Below are positions 6,825 to 12,978 of a stretch of DNA of 15,489 bases, piece by piece; position 1 is the stretch's first letter; each line of letters begins with the position of its first letter. The stretch comes from Spirochaetaceae bacterium. GTDB lineage: Bacteria; Spirochaetota; Spirochaetia; Treponematales; Breznakiellaceae. The translations under genes and the position numbers were made by a program. The notes under the pieces are model-generated. The model did no database searches, was not told where the DNA came from, and worked only from the letters and a program-made list of their open reading frames with translations. Where the stretch lies: contig JAISZQ010000043.1 of assembly GCA_031269165.1 (NCBI GenBank), forward strand, positions 1 to 15,489. The letters are read 5' to 3'.

Positions 6825-6956
6825 GAGAAATGTTCGTTTTTTGGTGTTTTTTTGACGATTTTTCGCATTTTTTTTTCAGAAGGTTCTATTGTGGAGGCGT
6901 TCCTCGTCTGGATTGCTTCACCAACGGCAACTATGTTGCCGCGGGTTCGCAATGAC
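6819..6956 (-). repeat. Composite repeat, copy A (promoter-proximal half plus palindromic arm)
   Basis: From TTGACA outwards: TTTCTC next to the -35 box, A-rich tracts, TGCGAAAAA-CGTC, then CTCCACAA-AGAACC, ending in a half palindromic repeat (6908-6956, CTGGATTGCTTC...CGCAATGAC with the internal palindrome CGGCAAC-TAT-GTTGCCG). The same order recurs at 7818-7944 in front of an unrelated gene. Coordinates are by eye. Confidence 0.75.
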
Positions 6957-7262
6957 GGTGCCGCCCCGCTATGCTTCGTCATTGCGGGTGAGTCCCTCGT
7001 TGAACGAGCAAATCCCTCGTCATTGCGAGTGAGCCCTTCGTCATTGCGAGCGGAGCGAAGCAATCCGGTGGATGACCGTTTTGTCTGGATTGCTTCGCCC
7101 TTCGGGTTCGCAATGACGGGTCCGCCCCGTTATGCTTCGTCGTTGCGGGTGAGTCCCTCGTTGAGGTGAGCGGGCCCCTCGTCATTGCGAGCGAGTACTT
7201 CGTCATTGCGAGCGGAGCGAAGCAATCCAGCGGACGACCATCTTGTCTGGATTGCTTCGCCC
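6949..7262. repeat. Imperfect tandem duplication of about 160 bp
   Basis: Two consecutive units (about 6949-7100 and 7110-7262) share the order GCAATGACGG, CCGCCCCG-TATGCTTCGTC, TTGCGGGTGAGTCCCTCG, then a palindromic repeat with its spacer GA-GACC. Divergence is a few percent plus a short length difference. It contains palindromic copies at 7040-7117 and the first part of 7202-7291, and extra half arms near 6978 and 7019. Confidence 0.75.
7040..7117. repeat. Palindromic repeat, full copy
   Basis: Complete 78-bp unit: GTCATTGCGAGCGGAGCG, CAATCC, short spacer, CTGGATTGCTTCGCCC, TTCGGG, CGCAATGAC. Lies in the 600-bp gene-free stretch between the PTS leader and the coiled-coil gene. Confidence 0.88.
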
Positions 7263-7291
7263 GCTCTAACAAGCGGCTCGCTCGCAATGAC
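7202..7291. repeat. Palindromic repeat, full copy with longer right arm
   Basis: Same left arm as the copy at 7040; the right arm carries an extra CGCTCTAACAAGCGGC hairpin before GCTCGCAATGAC. About 116 bp separates it from the stop of the coiled-coil gene, and nothing else is seen in that gap. Confidence 0.88.
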
Positions 7292-7407
7292 GAATGACAC
7301 GATTTGTTCGTACAGACGCGGTGGTTTGTGGGTAATAAGGTTTTTGTTGGTGGGGTCAAAGGCCGGGATATTCTCATCCCTTGTGGTTTTTAGAAAATGA
7401 CAGGCCG

Positions 7408-7788
7408 CTACATATCGCGCAACTCGTTGTCAAGCCGCGCCTTGCTCTCGTTGTCTATCACGTTCTTGTCAAGAAGTATCCCGTTCAGAACGCCGAGGTA
7501 ACTTTTAAGATGCCCAAAGTGATTGACTTCAATCTTGTCAAGCCGCACACCGAGAGCATCAATCCTTGCGCCGAGAGAGTCAATCCTTACGCCCAACTCA
7601 TCGAAACGCTTTTCCAGCGAAGCATCCAATGCCATCTGCTTGAAGCCGTATTTCAGGAAGTTGACCCCATGCTTGGCGAACCCCACGATACAGACCACCA
7701 CTGCGGCAAGGATGGCGGCCAAGAGAAGGGCAAGCGCCATCGGCGGGAAACCGATTATGACATTGTTCAAGAATTCCCATTTACTCAT
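7408..7788 (-). CDS. Small membrane protein with heptad-repeat coiled coil
   Basis: A 126-residue protein with no enzyme motif and no family I can name. One transmembrane segment (about residues 14-38, PPMALALLLAAILAAVVVCI) follows a short polar N-terminus. Residues 56-85 form seven-residue repeats (LGVRIDS, LGARIDA, LGVRLDK) typical of a coiled coil or trimeric stalk. The tail (90-126) is charged. It probably self-assembles at the membrane. The start is ATG 7788, because a promoter puts +1 next to it and there is no Shine-Dalgarno; the in-frame ATG at 7803 lies within the -10/spacer region and is rejected. GC is lower than in neighbouring genes. It stands alone on the minus strand between repeat clusters. 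Similar small anchored coiled coils accompany phage holins or chemotaxis-like systems, but nothing here decides that. Confidence 0.8.
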   Translation of the reverse strand: MSKWEFLNNVIIGFPPMALALLLAAILAAVVVCIVGFAKHGVNFLKYGFKQMALDASLEKRFDELGVRIDSLGARIDALGVRLDKIEVNHFGHLKSYLGVLNGILLDKNVIDNESKARLDNELRDM

Positions 7789-7794
7789 ATCGTA

Positions 7795-7823
7795 AATATA
7801 CACAATTTATAGAGGAAAGTCAA
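7795..7823 (-). promoter_or_regulatory. Sigma70-type promoter giving a leaderless transcript
   Basis: On the minus strand, TTGACT (7823-7818), 17 nt, TATATT (7800-7795), then 6 nt to the ATG at 7788. The -35 box is the end of composite repeat copy B, with A tracts upstream. It is the best-formed of the leaderless promoters here. Confidence 0.72.
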
Positions 7824-7944
7824 GAGAAATTTTTTGTTTTTTGACGTTTTTTCGCACTTTTTTGTCGGAGGTTCTGTTGTGGAGGTCTTTTTCGTCTGGA
7901 TTGCTTCGCCCACGGCAACTATGTTGCCGCGGGTTCGCAATGAC
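7818..7944 (-). repeat. Composite repeat, copy B
   Basis: Matches copy A (6819-6956) through TTTCTCTTGAC, the A tracts, TGCGAAAAAACGTC and CTCCACAACAGAACC, into a half palindromic repeat (7896-7944) with the same CGGCAACTATGTTGCCG insert. Identity stops right after the TTGAC of the -35 box: the next base is A in copy A and T in copy B, and sequences diverge from there. Confidence 0.75.
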
Positions 7945-7964
7945 AGGCCCGTTCACTACCGCTT

Positions 7965-8059
7965 GTCATTGCGAGGGCGGAGCCCGAAGCAATCCAGTGG
8001 GGATCCTCGTCTGGATTGCTTCGCCCACGGCAACTATGTTGCCGCAGGTTCGCAATGAC
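7965..8059. repeat. Palindromic repeat, full copy with CGGCAAC insert
   Basis: GTCATTGCGAGGGCGGAGCC, CAATCCAG, spacer, CTGGATTGCTTCGCC, the internal palindrome CGGCAAC-TAT-GTTGCCG, then CGCAATGAC. The insert makes the right arm able to fold on its own. Confidence 0.88.
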
Positions 8060-8080
8060 GACACCGCCCCGTTATTCTTC

Positions 8081-8175
8081 GTCATTGCGAGTGGAACGAA
8101 GCAATCCAGCGGATGACCATTTTGTCTGGATTGCTTCGCCCACGGCAACTATGTTGCCGCTCACTTCGCAATGAC
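8081..8175. repeat. Palindromic repeat, full copy with CGGCAAC insert
   Basis: GTCATTGCGAGTGGAACG, CAATCCAG, spacer, CTGGATTGCTTCGCC, CGGCAAC-TAT-GTTGCCG, TCACTTCGCAATGAC. Preceded by the same CCGCCCCGTTAT-CTTC flank found before the copies at 7040 and 7202, so flank and repeat have been copied together. Confidence 0.88.
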
Positions 8176-8184
8176 GTCCTCCGC

Positions 8185-8273
8185 TGTGATCCGGGGGCGT
8201 TGCGGGGGCTGTCCCCCGCAGAGGGGGTAGCGTAAGACGCAAAGCGGCTGGAGCGAGGGGGAGACTTCCCCCT
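8185..8273. repeat. Second repeat family (GGGGGCGTTGCGGGGG), copy A
   Basis: GTGATCCGGGGGCGTTGCGGGGG, CTGTCCCCCGCAG, AGGGGGTAGCGTAAGAC, a variable pair of complementary bases, GGAGCGAGGGGGAGACTTCCCCC. It contains hairpins (GCGGGGG/CCCCCGC and GGGGGAGACTTCCCCC). A second copy is at 13140-13228. Lies 30 bp downstream (in transcription) of the lolC stop, where it could be transcribed as a 3' structure. Confidence 0.82.
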
Positions 8274-8303
8274 TTTGCTGGGTTTTGGAACGGGCCCAAG
8301 TCA

Positions 8304-9581
8304 CTATATCTTTCGCAACAGGCTCACGGGTTTTTGTTTGCCGGCGCGGAGGGCGGGGAAGAGGGCGGCGGCGGCGGCGCTGAGGATGGCGAAGAGGGCG
8401 ATGATGAGGACGGTGTTCCGGTCGATGACGACGGGGATGTTTTCGAGGTAAAAGCCGGGGTCGAGGATTTTGATGTCGGTGCCGGAAAAGAGGCGGGAAA
8501 AGACGCTGAGGAGGCGTTCGAGGCCGTGGATTAGCGGGTTGATGAAGCGGCCGATGAGGAGGCCGACACTTATGCCGACAATGGTTCCGGCGAGTCCGGT
8601 GAGCAGTCCGGCGATAACGAAGATCGCGCTTATTTCACGGGGGCTCATGCCTCCCGCTTTGAGGATGGCGATGTCCCGGTAGCGTTCGATCGTGAGCATG
8701 GAGGTGGCCGACGACACGTTGACCGCCGCGATCAGCACGATGAGGGTCATGATAAAGAGCAAAAGTTGCCGCGTCGATTCGTAGGAGGCGTACTGCGCCG
8801 CCTGGAGTTCGCGCCACGTGTACACGCCGAAGCCGAAATGGAGGTCGGCCAGCAGGTCGCGCGCTATGGCGGCGACGTTTTGGTAGGGCGTGTCCACCTT
8901 GACGAGGAGGCAGGAATAACTCAGCGCGTCGTCGAGGATGCGTGTTCCCGCCGCATAGTTGATGATGCACCAGAGGGAGTCAAGTTCGTGGTAGCCTGAG
9001 GAGACGATGCCTTTCACGGCGAAGAGGCTGGTGCGGGGGATGGCGCGTCCGTCGGAGGTCTCCCGCACGGTCATCACGCGGATGGTGTCGCCCACGTTCA
9101 CCCCGGCGGTCTCGGCGAGCGACTTCCCCAGCAATGCCTCGTTGTCGCGTTCGATTGCCGCTTCGCCGTCTATCACTTCCAGATAGCGGGCCGATCCCTC
9201 GTCCTGCCAAAAGCCGCTCTCCACGGCGCGAATGGTTACGCCGGTGCGTCCCTCGAAGCCGAGAATGATGCCTATGCCCTGCTTTTCCGTCCACACGCCC
9301 CGGACGTGTTCGTTTTGCGCGACCGTCTCTTTCGCGTCGTCAAGGGAGAGGCGGTTCGCGTCAAGTCCTCGGACGTTTTCCCAGACTTGGATGTGCCCGG
9401 TGCCCAGTTCGAGGAAACGGTCGGTGATGCCGCGAATCATGCCGTCGGCGACGATGAGCGTTACCATAATGGGCACGAGGGAGAGCGCGATGCCCGCTAC
9501 CGCACCGATGAGGTAGCGGCCTCCGCCTCGCTTGCCGATAAGATAACGAAACGCGATAAACAACGTGGCGCGGGCTTTCAC
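8304..9581 (-). CDS. LolC/LolE-like ABC transporter permease (FtsX/MacB fold)
   Basis: A 425-residue inner-membrane permease of the LolC/LolE type, which with its ATPase extracts lipoproteins from the inner membrane toward the outer membrane. One transmembrane segment near residues 20-45 (AVAGIALSLVPIMVTLIVA) is followed by a large periplasmic domain (about 50-285) and three C-terminal segments (about 290-312, 335-365, 395-420), the usual FtsX-domain layout. GGMSPREISAIFVIAGLLTG fits the conserved block between the last helices. The start is GTG 9581, which overlaps the stop of the ATPase gene (GTGA) and lies 3 nt after AAGGA; a long in-frame upstream extension lies inside the ATPase gene and is a shadow. 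No second permease gene adjoins, so it may act as a homodimer, or it may export another substrate. Confidence 0.87.
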   Translation of the reverse strand: MKARATLFIAFRYLIGKRGGGRYLIGAVAGIALSLVPIMVTLIVADGMIRGITDRFLELGTGHIQVWENVRGLDANRLSLDDAKETVAQNEHVRGVWTEKQGIGIILGFEGRTGVTIRAVESGFWQDEGSARYLEVIDGEAAIERDNEALLGKSLAETAGVNVGDTIRVMTVRETSDGRAIPRTSLFAVKGIVSSGYHELDSLWCIINYAAGTRILDDALSYSCLLVKVDTPYQNVAAIARDLLADLHFGFGVYTWRELQAAQYASYESTRQLLLFIMTLIVLIAAVNVSSATSMLTIERYRDIAILKAGGMSPREISAIFVIAGLLTGLAGTIVGISVGLLIGRFINPLIHGLERLLSVFSRLFSGTDIKILDPGFYLENIPVVIDRNTVLIIALFAILSAAAAALFPALRAGKQKPVSLLRKI

Positions 9582-10303
9582 GTTTCCTTGCCCGTTCCCT
9601 CGGAAGAAGTCCCGACAGCCGCCGTCCCCTCCCGTTTCAGCACGCCCTCGCTCAACTGGTAGCGAAACTGCGCCCGTTGGGCGACGGTCTTGTCGTGCGT
9701 TACCACGAGGAGGCTTTTGCCCCACTTTTCCGCGTTCGCGTAGAGCAACTCGGACACCACCGCGCTGTGTTCGGGGTCGAGGTTGCCGGTCGGCTCGTCG
9801 GCTAGAATGACATCGGGGTCGTTGATCATCGACCGCGCCACCGCGACCCGTTGCCGCTCCCCGCCCGACAGTTGCGAGGGGTAGTGCCCGATCCGCGCGT
9901 CAAGGCGCATATCGGAGAGCAAGGCCCGCGCCTTCTCCAACGCCGCCTTCTTCTTCATGCCGCCGATGTAGGCGGGCATCATGACGTTCTCAAGCGCGGT
10001 AAAGTCCTTCAGCAGGTAGTGAAACTGAAAGATAAACCCCGCCTTCTTCCGCCTGAACACACTCAACGCGGCCTCGCTTAGGCCCTGCAACTCCTCGCCG
10101 CCGACCACGACCGACCCGCCGTCAAAATCGTCAAGACCGCCCAAGATGTTTAAGAGGGCCGTCTTCCCCGACCCGCTCTGCCCCATGATCGAGACGGTTG
10201 CCCCGGCCTCCACGTCCAGTTGGACGCCGCGCAGAATGAAGAGCGTCTCCTCTCCCTGAGGGAAGTTTTTTGTCAAGTCGCGCACGACAATAATGTTACT
10301 CAT
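9578..10303 (-). CDS. lolD: LolD-like ABC transporter ATP-binding protein
   Basis: A 241-residue ATPase of the LolD/MacB class that powers the permease encoded next. Walker A is GQSGSGKT (41-48), the Q loop is FQFHYLL (Gln93), the signature is LSGGERQR (from 145), Walker B is VILADEPTGNLD (from 165) and the switch His203 is in VVTHD. The start is set at ATG 10303, which has AAGG 5 nt upstream; an in-frame ATG at 10318 (five codons longer) has no Shine-Dalgarno but cannot be excluded. The gene overlaps the permease start by 4 nt, so the two are coupled. It is the first gene of the operon behind the promoter at 10340-10368. The tail after residue 225 (SEGVLKREGTAAVGTSSEG) is poorly conserved in the family and low in complexity. 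The substrate (lipoprotein) is inferred from similarity. Confidence 0.9.
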   Translation of the reverse strand: MSNIIVVRDLTKNFPQGEETLFILRGVQLDVEAGATVSIMGQSGSGKTALLNILGGLDDFDGGSVVVGGEELQGLSEAALSVFRRKKAGFIFQFHYLLKDFTALENVMMPAYIGGMKKKAALEKARALLSDMRLDARIGHYPSQLSGGERQRVAVARSMINDPDVILADEPTGNLDPEHSAVVSELLYANAEKWGKSLLVVTHDKTVAQRAQFRYQLSEGVLKREGTAAVGTSSEGTGKET

Positions 10304-10339
10304 ACTAACCTTGCTCATCGGTAACCAATCCCGCCGCCT

Positions 10340-10368
10340 ATTCTACCCGGCTGTCGGCAGCACGACAA
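10340..10368 (-). promoter_or_regulatory. Promoter of the lolD-lolC operon
   Basis: On the minus strand, TTGTCG (10368-10363), 17 nt, TAGAAT (10345-10340). Transcription would start near 10333, leaving a 15- or 30-nt leader depending on which lolD start is used. Confidence 0.62.
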
Positions 10369-10379
10369 TACCCCACCTG

Positions 10380-10575
10380 CCGTGGAGGCCCTTGGGCGCG
10401 GCGTGAGGGAACGGGCATCGGGCCCCCTTCGGGGGACAAAACCATGCGGCGCATGGTTTTGTGGGCGTACCCCAAGCGTCCATGGATGGACGCATTACCG
10501 AGTACGCCCCGGCCCGGAAGCCCGAAGCAGGACGCGGAGGGCTGTAGGGTTCCCCCGCAACGCCCCCCATCATCG
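10380..10575. repeat. Third repeat element, a chain of palindromes
   Basis: About 195 bp with no convincing gene. Visible palindromes: CCCCCTTCGGGGG (10423-10435); ACAAAACCATGCG-G-CGCATGGTTTTGT (10436-10462, 13-bp perfect arms); GGGCGTAC (10463-10470) pairing with GTACGCCC (10502-10509) and enclosing GCGTCCATGGATGGACGC (10476-10493). The end (10553-10566, CCCCCGCAACGCCCC) is the reverse complement of the GGGGCGTTGCGGGGG core of the second repeat family, so the two families are related. Confidence 0.7.
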
Positions 10576-10590
10576 CGGGCAAGTCCCCCC

Positions 10591-10668
10591 GTCATTGCGA
10601 GCGAAGCGCGGCAATCCAGGGAGAACGCCCTCCATCTGGATTGCTTCACCCTTCGGGTTCGCAATGAC
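10591..10668. repeat. Palindromic repeat, full copy
   Basis: GTCATTGCGAGCGAAGCGCG, GCAATCCAG, spacer, CTGGATTGCTTCACCC, TTCGGG, CGCAATGAC. First of three copies in a row (10591, 10699, 10810) spaced 108 and 111 bp, each preceded by CGTCATTGCGGGCAAG or a variant, so they form a tandem array. Confidence 0.88.
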
Positions 10669-10698
10669 ACCACCGTCCGTCATTGCGGCAAGCCTCCC

Positions 10699-10778
10699 GT
10701 CATTGCGAGCGAAGCGCGGCAATCCAGGGAAAACGTCCCCCGTCTGGATTGCTTCGTCGCTTTGCTCCTCGCAATGAC
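10699..10778. repeat. Palindromic repeat, full copy
   Basis: Second member of the array. The left arm matches the copy at 10591; the right arm is CTGGATTGCTTCGTCGCTTTG, CTCCTCGCAATGAC. The preceding half arm CATTGCGGCAAGCCTCCC is shared with the third copy. Confidence 0.88.
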
Positions 10779-10787
10779 AACGCCGTC

Positions 10788-10918
10788 CGTCATTGCGGGC
10801 AAGCCTCCCGTCATTGCGAGCGAAGCGAAGCAATCCAGGGTGAGGGCCTCCTCCGTCTGGATTGCTTCGTCGCCAACGACAATTGTGTTGCCGCAACACG
10901 CTGGCGGCTTGCCGCGAC
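10788..10918. repeat. Palindromic repeat with altered right end; left copy of a long direct repeat
   Basis: Third member of the array; the full left arm starts at 10810. The right arm lacks GCAATGAC and instead runs into GCCAACGACAATTGTGTTGCC and CTGGCGGCTTGCCGCG. Positions 10788-10868 match 11526-11607 almost base for base, spacer included, and the two flank the BrnT-like gene pair. After it (10920-10952) the AT-rich CATTATCCATT is repeated twice. Confidence 0.85.
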
Positions 10919-10970
10919 AACATTATCCATTTTCAATTCTCCATTATCCATTCCCCGAAAGGACGAGGGC

Positions 10971-10999
10971 TTGTTTCTGCGCCATTTTTGAGGTAGAAT
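10971..10999 (+). promoter_or_regulatory. Sigma70-type promoter giving a leaderless transcript
   Basis: TTGTTT (10971-10976), 17 nt, TAGAAT (10994-10999), then 6 nt to ATG 11006. There is no Shine-Dalgarno before this ATG. Confidence 0.65.
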
Positions 11000-11005
11000 G
11001 AACGC

Positions 11006-11269
11006 ATGAATGAGCAGATCGTTGTCGAGTTTGACAAAGCCGCATTCAAGCATGACATCAGTCGGGAGGATATTCTGCACGCCTTTCAATATTACTGCTA
11101 TGACGGCCTTGTGGAGGGGAAAGGCTACGAGGACAAATATCTGCGGATTGGTGTTGACCGCACCGGCAACCTGCTCGAAATCGTCTACCATGAGATAGAT
11201 GAGAACACTGGACTTATTTTCCATGCCATGAAATGCCAAAATAAGTACTACCCTTTGCTGAATCTGTAG
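11006..11269 (+). CDS. BrnT-like toxin, first gene of a two-gene pair
   Basis: An 87-residue protein resembling the BrnT/RelE-like ribonuclease toxins. Near the start FDKAAFKHDISREDILHAF (9-27) has the BrnT pattern of Lys, His and a Ser-Glu-Asp helix cap. It is followed by YLRIGVDRTGNLLEIVYHE, the paired strands of the fold, and a last strand IFHAMKCQNKYY where BrnT has its ISARKA block. The typical Arg of that block is replaced by Met-Lys. The start is ATG 11006, set by the promoter; the mRNA should be leaderless. An overlapping ORF at 11010 in another frame is a shadow. The antitoxin gene begins 9 nt after the stop, so the toxin-first order matches brnTA and higBA. Function is inferred from this similarity and context. 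Confidence 0.78.
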   Translation: MNEQIVVEFDKAAFKHDISREDILHAFQYYCYDGLVEGKGYEDKYLRIGVDRTGNLLEIVYHEIDENTGLIFHAMKCQNKYYPLLNL

Positions 11270-11278
11270 GAGATTGCT

Positions 11279-11497
11279 ATGCCCAGACTGACCGAAGCCG
11301 AATACGATGCTCTTGAGGATGAGATCACGCGGAACCCGCCCGACGTTGACCCCACCAAGTCCCGCCACCCCGTGCGGATGATTGCGGTGGATGATTTTTC
11401 CGCCGACTGGCTCCGTATTAAAGCGGATGCCGCGCACACGAGTGTCGGACAAATCGTACATAGCATGGTGCGTGATAGAATAGCCGCCGCTCATTGA
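11279..11497 (+). CDS. Ribbon-helix-helix antitoxin-like protein
   Basis: A 72-residue protein. The C-terminal half (34-70) has the form strand (MIAVDDF), helix (SADWLRIKADAAHT), helix (SVGQIVHSMVRDRIAA), which reads as a ribbon-helix-helix DNA-binding dimer unit. The N-terminal half (MPRLTEAEYDALEDEITRNP) is acidic and likely binds the toxin. This order, toxin-binding first and DNA-binding last, agrees with BrnA. Unlike the toxin, it has a good Shine-Dalgarno (TAGGAG, 6 nt before ATG 11279). Together with the leaderless toxin this could favour making more antitoxin per mRNA. It would be expected to repress the promoter at 10971. No terminator is seen after the stop; a palindromic repeat starts about 30-50 bp on. 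Confidence 0.78.
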   Translation: MPRLTEAEYDALEDEITRNPPDVDPTKSRHPVRMIAVDDFSADWLRIKADAAHTSVGQIVHSMVRDRIAAAH

Positions 11498-11525
11498 ATA
11501 GTCTCCTTTCGCCGGTAAAGCCCAT

Positions 11526-11628
11526 CGTCATTGCGGGCAAGTCCCCCCGTCATTGCGAGCGTAGCGAAGCAATCCAGCGTGAGGGCCTCCTCCGTCTGGA
11601 TTGCTTCACCCTTCGGGTTCGCAATGAC
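11526..11628. repeat. Palindromic repeat; right copy of the direct repeat flanking the BrnT-like pair
   Basis: A half arm CGTCATTGCGGGCAAG (11526) is followed by a complete unit (11549-11628) with spacer GTGAGGGCCTCCTCCGT identical to that of the copy at 10810. Positions 11526-11607 repeat 10788-10868, with only four or so differences seen by eye, 738 bp apart in the same orientation. Confidence 0.87.
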
Positions 11629-11727
11629 ACCACCCGCCGCCGTTTACGGCGCAATCTGCGGTTAAGAATCCTTCAGTTGTTGACAGTGAGTAGCCTTCCC
11701 CTCTTTCTCTTTGCTGGGGAGAAGCAC

Positions 11728-11733
11728 TATACT
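11728..11733 (+). promoter_or_regulatory. -10 box ahead of the leader ORF and glycosyltransferase
   Basis: TATACT, 6 nt before ATG 11740. No good -35 lies at 16-18 nt (only TTTCTC or TTCTCT); a perfect TTGACA at 11680-11685 is 42 nt away and so cannot pair with it. Weaker than the other leaderless promoters. Confidence 0.4.
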
Positions 11734-11739
11734 AGCGGC

Positions 11740-11829
11740 ATGGGTTCTTTGTTCGTCTGTGTGGTTCGGGCGTGGAGCGCGGTTTTGCCGGGCCGCCGTA
11801 TCTTGAAGGCGCGGGATGGCGGCAGATGA
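11740..11829 (+). CDS. Possible 29-residue leader ORF before the glycosyltransferase
   Basis: ATG 11740 opens a 29-codon frame (MGSLFVCVVRAWSAVLPG, then basic RRILKARDGGR) whose TGA overlaps the glycosyltransferase ATG (ATGA at 11826-11829). The ATG lies 6 nt after the -10 box, the same geometry as other leaderless starts here. It has no Shine-Dalgarno and no recognisable family. It may be translated to couple into the downstream gene, or be an untranslated leader. A GTG at 11772 in the glycosyltransferase frame is an alternative start of that gene. Confidence 0.35.
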   Translation: MGSLFVCVVRAWSAVLPGRRILKARDGGR

Positions 11830-12929
11830 GGATCGCCGTGGACTGCCGGATGCTGGGGGCGAGCGGGGTCGGCGTGTATCTGCGGGAAACGCTGGCCTGT
11901 TTCCTTGACACGCCCCCTGAGGACGTGGCGTTTCTGCTGTTGGGGGACCGCGCAAAACTCGCGCCGCTGGCGGGGGGTCGGCGCAACGTCGAGGTGGTTG
12001 CGTGTGGGACGAGGCCGTTCTCCCTGCGGGAACTGCTTTGGTTCCCTGCCGCGCTCGTGAAAAAGATCAATCGTCTGGACGCTTATTTTTCCCCTTCGTT
12101 TAACGTTCCCGCCGGGATAACGGTCCCCGTCTATACCACCATCCACGACCTTGTTTTTTCCGATATGCCGGAACTGACCGCCGTTTCAACGGTGGGCCTT
12201 ATGGCGCGGATGTGGTTCTACCGCCGGGCCTTCCGCCGGTCGAAAACGGTGTTTACCGTGTCCGTGTTTTCCAAATCGCGGATTGAGCATCATCTTGGCC
12301 TCGGGACTCCGGTGGTTGTCGTGTATAACGGTTGCTCGCGCTATCTTGCCGCGATGGACAAGGATCAGCCGGGGAAAAGACACAAGACCGGCGACATCTT
12401 ATTTACCGGCAACATCAAAAAGCATAAGGGATTGGCCGTTCTGTTGCGGGCTTTTTTCGCGGCGCGGGCGGAGGGGCTGGAAAACAGGCTGGTCATTGTC
12501 GGGGACAAAGATAACTTTCGGTCGCGGGACGATGCGATGCTTGCGGAACTGGAACGCGCCGATCCCCAAGCCGTGTGTTTTACCGGGCGTATACCGGACG
12601 ACGCGCTCAAAACATATCTCACACAATCGGCCGTGCTCGTCCAGCCCTCGCTCTACGAGGGGTTTGGGATTCCGCCGCTTGAGGCGATGATGTGCGGGAC
12701 TCAGGCGCTTGTCTCCGACATTCCGGTGTTTCGGGAACTCTACAGCGACTTTCCGGTCGTGTTTTTCAAGCCGGGCGACGCGGGCGACCTTCAAGAAAAA
12801 CTCATGGCTTTGTTGTTCAACAAAGAGCCCGAAACGGTGCGTCTCTCGGAATCGTTGCGGGCGCGGTATACCTACGAAAAAACCGCGTCTTCCATCCTGC
12901 GGGCAATGGCGGCAACCGCGCTGTCGTGA
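11826..12929 (+). CDS. Glycosyltransferase, family GT4 (GT-B fold)
   Basis: A 367-residue retaining glycosyltransferase that moves a sugar from a nucleotide donor, probably in surface-polysaccharide or glycolipid synthesis. The N-terminal domain opens MRIAVDCRMLGASGVGVYLR, the usual GT4 start. The donor domain (about 185-367) has FTGNIKKHKG (193-202), with lysines that contact the donor phosphates, and the E-x7-E motif Glu278...Glu286 in EGFGIPPLEAM. Length is normal for the family. The start at 11826 is chosen because the conserved strand begins there and ATGA overlaps a short leader frame; a GTG at 11772 would add 18 residues with no family match. It stands alone, with repeats on both sides, so the polymer it serves is not shown. 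Donor and acceptor cannot be read from sequence. A 7-bp stem (12944-12968, TTCCCCG/CGGGGAA) follows the stop but lacks a T run. Confidence 0.92.
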   Translation: MRIAVDCRMLGASGVGVYLRETLACFLDTPPEDVAFLLLGDRAKLAPLAGGRRNVEVVACGTRPFSLRELLWFPAALVKKINRLDAYFSPSFNVPAGITVPVYTTIHDLVFSDMPELTAVSTVGLMARMWFYRRAFRRSKTVFTVSVFSKSRIEHHLGLGTPVVVVYNGCSRYLAAMDKDQPGKRHKTGDILFTGNIKKHKGLAVLLRAFFAARAEGLENRLVIVGDKDNFRSRDDAMLAELERADPQAVCFTGRIPDDALKTYLTQSAVLVQPSLYEGFGIPPLEAMMCGTQALVSDIPVFRELYSDFPVVFFKPGDAGDLQEKLMALLFNKEPETVRLSESLRARYTYEKTASSILRAMAATALS

Positions 12930-12978
12930 TAATGCGCCGCGACTTCCCCGACCACTCCTTCCGGGGAATGCCTTCACA

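Noticed and set aside
6821..7377. Open frames made of palindromic repeats (peptides such as SLRTRGNIVAVGEAIQT)
   Set aside because: These are translations of the repeats in either direction; the same peptides recur wherever copies lie.
9582..9725. 48-residue N-terminal extension of the LolC-like permease
   Set aside because: It lies within the ATPase gene in another frame; the GTGA overlap and AAGGA site support the start at 9581.
10591..10918. Possible CRISPR array (regular spacing of about 110 bp)
   Set aside because: Units are palindromic with long arms and related spacers, repeat spacing is too large, and there are no cas genes.
11680..11685. TTGACA as the -35 of the TATACT at 11728
   Set aside because: The spacing is 42 nt, far beyond the workable 16-18 nt.
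11772..11825. GTG start extending the glycosyltransferase by 18 residues
   Set aside because: The added residues do not match GT4 proteins, and the conserved first strand begins at ATG 11826.
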